Shown: one piece after another, positions 15,396-16,088 of the stretch
How positions within the stretch are numbered: the first letter of the stretch is position 1
Layout: every line of letters begins with the position of its first letter
Assembly (NCBI GenBank): GCA_041678645.1
Contig: JBAYNT010000010.1
Location: forward strand, 1-16,088
DNA: 16,088 nucleotides
Source of the DNA: WOZL01 sp041678645
GTDB lineage: Bacteria; Patescibacteriota; Dojkabacteria; SC72
Reading direction: 5' to 3'
The notes under the pieces: model-generated
What the model was told of the DNA's origin: nothing
Database searches by the model: none
The model's input: the letters and a program-made list of their open reading frames with translations, nothing else
Translations under genes and position numbers: made by a program

Positions 15396-16088
15396 CTACT
15401 TATTTCTAGCATTAAAAATATTCGCCAACTCTTCAACTGTTGTGATATTTTCTATGCCCTTTTCTCTATCCCACTCCACCAATCTAGGAAACCTCAAGGA
15501 GAGGCCATTTCCTACACCCTCCTTATCTTTACCAATATCTCTAGTAACCTCGTCAGCATCAACCGTGATTACGAAATGAGGTCTAACCCACACATCGGGC
15601 TTTAGCAAATCATTTACAACAACATCATTAGTTTTTTTCAAAGTTTCAAACTCTCTTAGATCCTTCACTATTTTTTTGAACATTTCGTCGGAGATACCTG
15701 TACCTACTTTACAAATCGCATCATACCTGTCCTTTTCTTCATTATATATAGCACCCAAAAGTGCTCCAATACCCAACTCTGCCCTTCTGCCAGAACCATA
15801 GTAGTAGCCTACCACTACAAGATCTACCGTATCTACAAGCCCAGAATCCATACTCTTTTTAAGTTTGATCCATTCAAAATTCCGCTTACCTGCACTGTAA
15901 CCACCACTTAGTTGCTTTACTATCAACCCTTCCAAGCCTTGTTCTACATATTTATCAAACAGCTCTTTAAGCTCCTTTATCGATTTTACTCTCAATGTTT
16001 TAGCAACTCTCAAACTGTTATCTATATCACTGAATTTCTCTTCAAGAATTTTTACTCTTTCTACAGTATCTGTTTCTGTTAGATCCCT
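15396..16088 (-). CDS. ATP-dependent DNA ligase, C-terminal part (archaeal/eukaryotic-like type)
   Basis: This enzyme seals nicks in DNA using ATP. The visible 230 codons run from the window edge (16088) to a TAG at 15396, and the frame stays open upstream, so the TTG at 16013 is not the real start. Motif IV is EGLIVK (about 53-58 of the fragment) and motif V is FEWIKLKK. The OB-fold domain follows, with VVVGYYYGSGRRAELGIGALL and CKVGTGISDE. The block PDVWVRPHFVITVDADEVTRD and the ending LSLRFPRLVEWD (motif VI) closely resemble replicative-type archaeal ligases. Bacteria normally use NAD-dependent LigA for replication, so this could be an extra repair ligase or a transferred gene. The nucleotidyl-lysine motif and N-terminal domain are outside the window. 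Confidence 0.92.
   Translation of the reverse strand, partial: RDLTETDTVERVKILEEKFSDIDNSLRVAKTLRVKSIKELKELFDKYVEQGLEGLIVKQLSGGYSAGKRNFEWIKLKKSMDSGLVDTVDLVVVGYYYGSGRRAELGIGALLGAIYNEEKDRYDAICKVGTGISDEMFKKIVKDLREFETLKKTNDVVVNDLLKPDVWVRPHFVITVDADEVTRDIGKDKEGVGNGLSLRFPRLVEWDREKGIENITTVEELANIFNARNK

Overview
The window looks like a chromosomal piece of an AT-rich bacterium. A member of the Candidate Phyla Radiation (Patescibacteria) is my best inference. The reasons are a strongly diverged but apparently functional 16S rRNA with substitutions inside the 530 loop, a 23S rRNA carrying a group I intron with a homing endonuclease, changes at very conserved 23S positions, few genes with a clear Shine-Dalgarno sequence, and compact gene spacing. 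The phylum cannot be fixed by eye. All stop codons look standard (TAA, TAG and TGA are all used).

Nearly everything is on the minus strand. In its 5'->3' direction (high to low coordinate) the order is: the C-terminal part of an archaeal-like ATP-dependent DNA ligase (16088-15396); a complete rRNA operon with its own promoter, 16S (15051-13506), tRNA-Ile(GAU), tRNA-Ala(UGC), 23S (about 13192-9288, interrupted by a 755-nt group I intron) and 5S (9154-9036), closed by a strong terminator at about 9000-9027; a two-gene operon of a thymidylate-kinase-like protein and an endonuclease III without its Fe-S domain (8649-7053); a small plus-strand gene that appears frameshifted (6754-7043); ribosomal protein S1 (6644-5409) with a terminator; the clpC-radA operon (5291-1434); a probable new structured non-coding RNA with its own promoter and terminator (about 1202-953); and the N-terminal part of the rho gene (859-1).

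Functionally this is a housekeeping block: translation (rRNA, tRNA, S1), protein quality control and recombination/repair (ClpC, RadA, Nth, ligase), nucleotide metabolism (the kinase-like protein) and transcription termination (Rho). Regulation can be read in several places. clpC has a -10 box whose predicted start falls on the ATG (leaderless). S1 and the small plus-strand gene share back-to-back extended -10 promoters inside an inverted repeat. Long complementary arms flank both 16S and 23S as rRNA processing stems.

The most interesting items are the unassigned ncRNA beside rho, the A in place of G2661 in the sarcin-ricin loop, the compensated changes in the 530 loop, the L1917 group I intron, the Fe-S-less endonuclease III and the kinase-like protein with an altered P-loop. 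No CRISPR array, insertion sequence or phage gene was seen.
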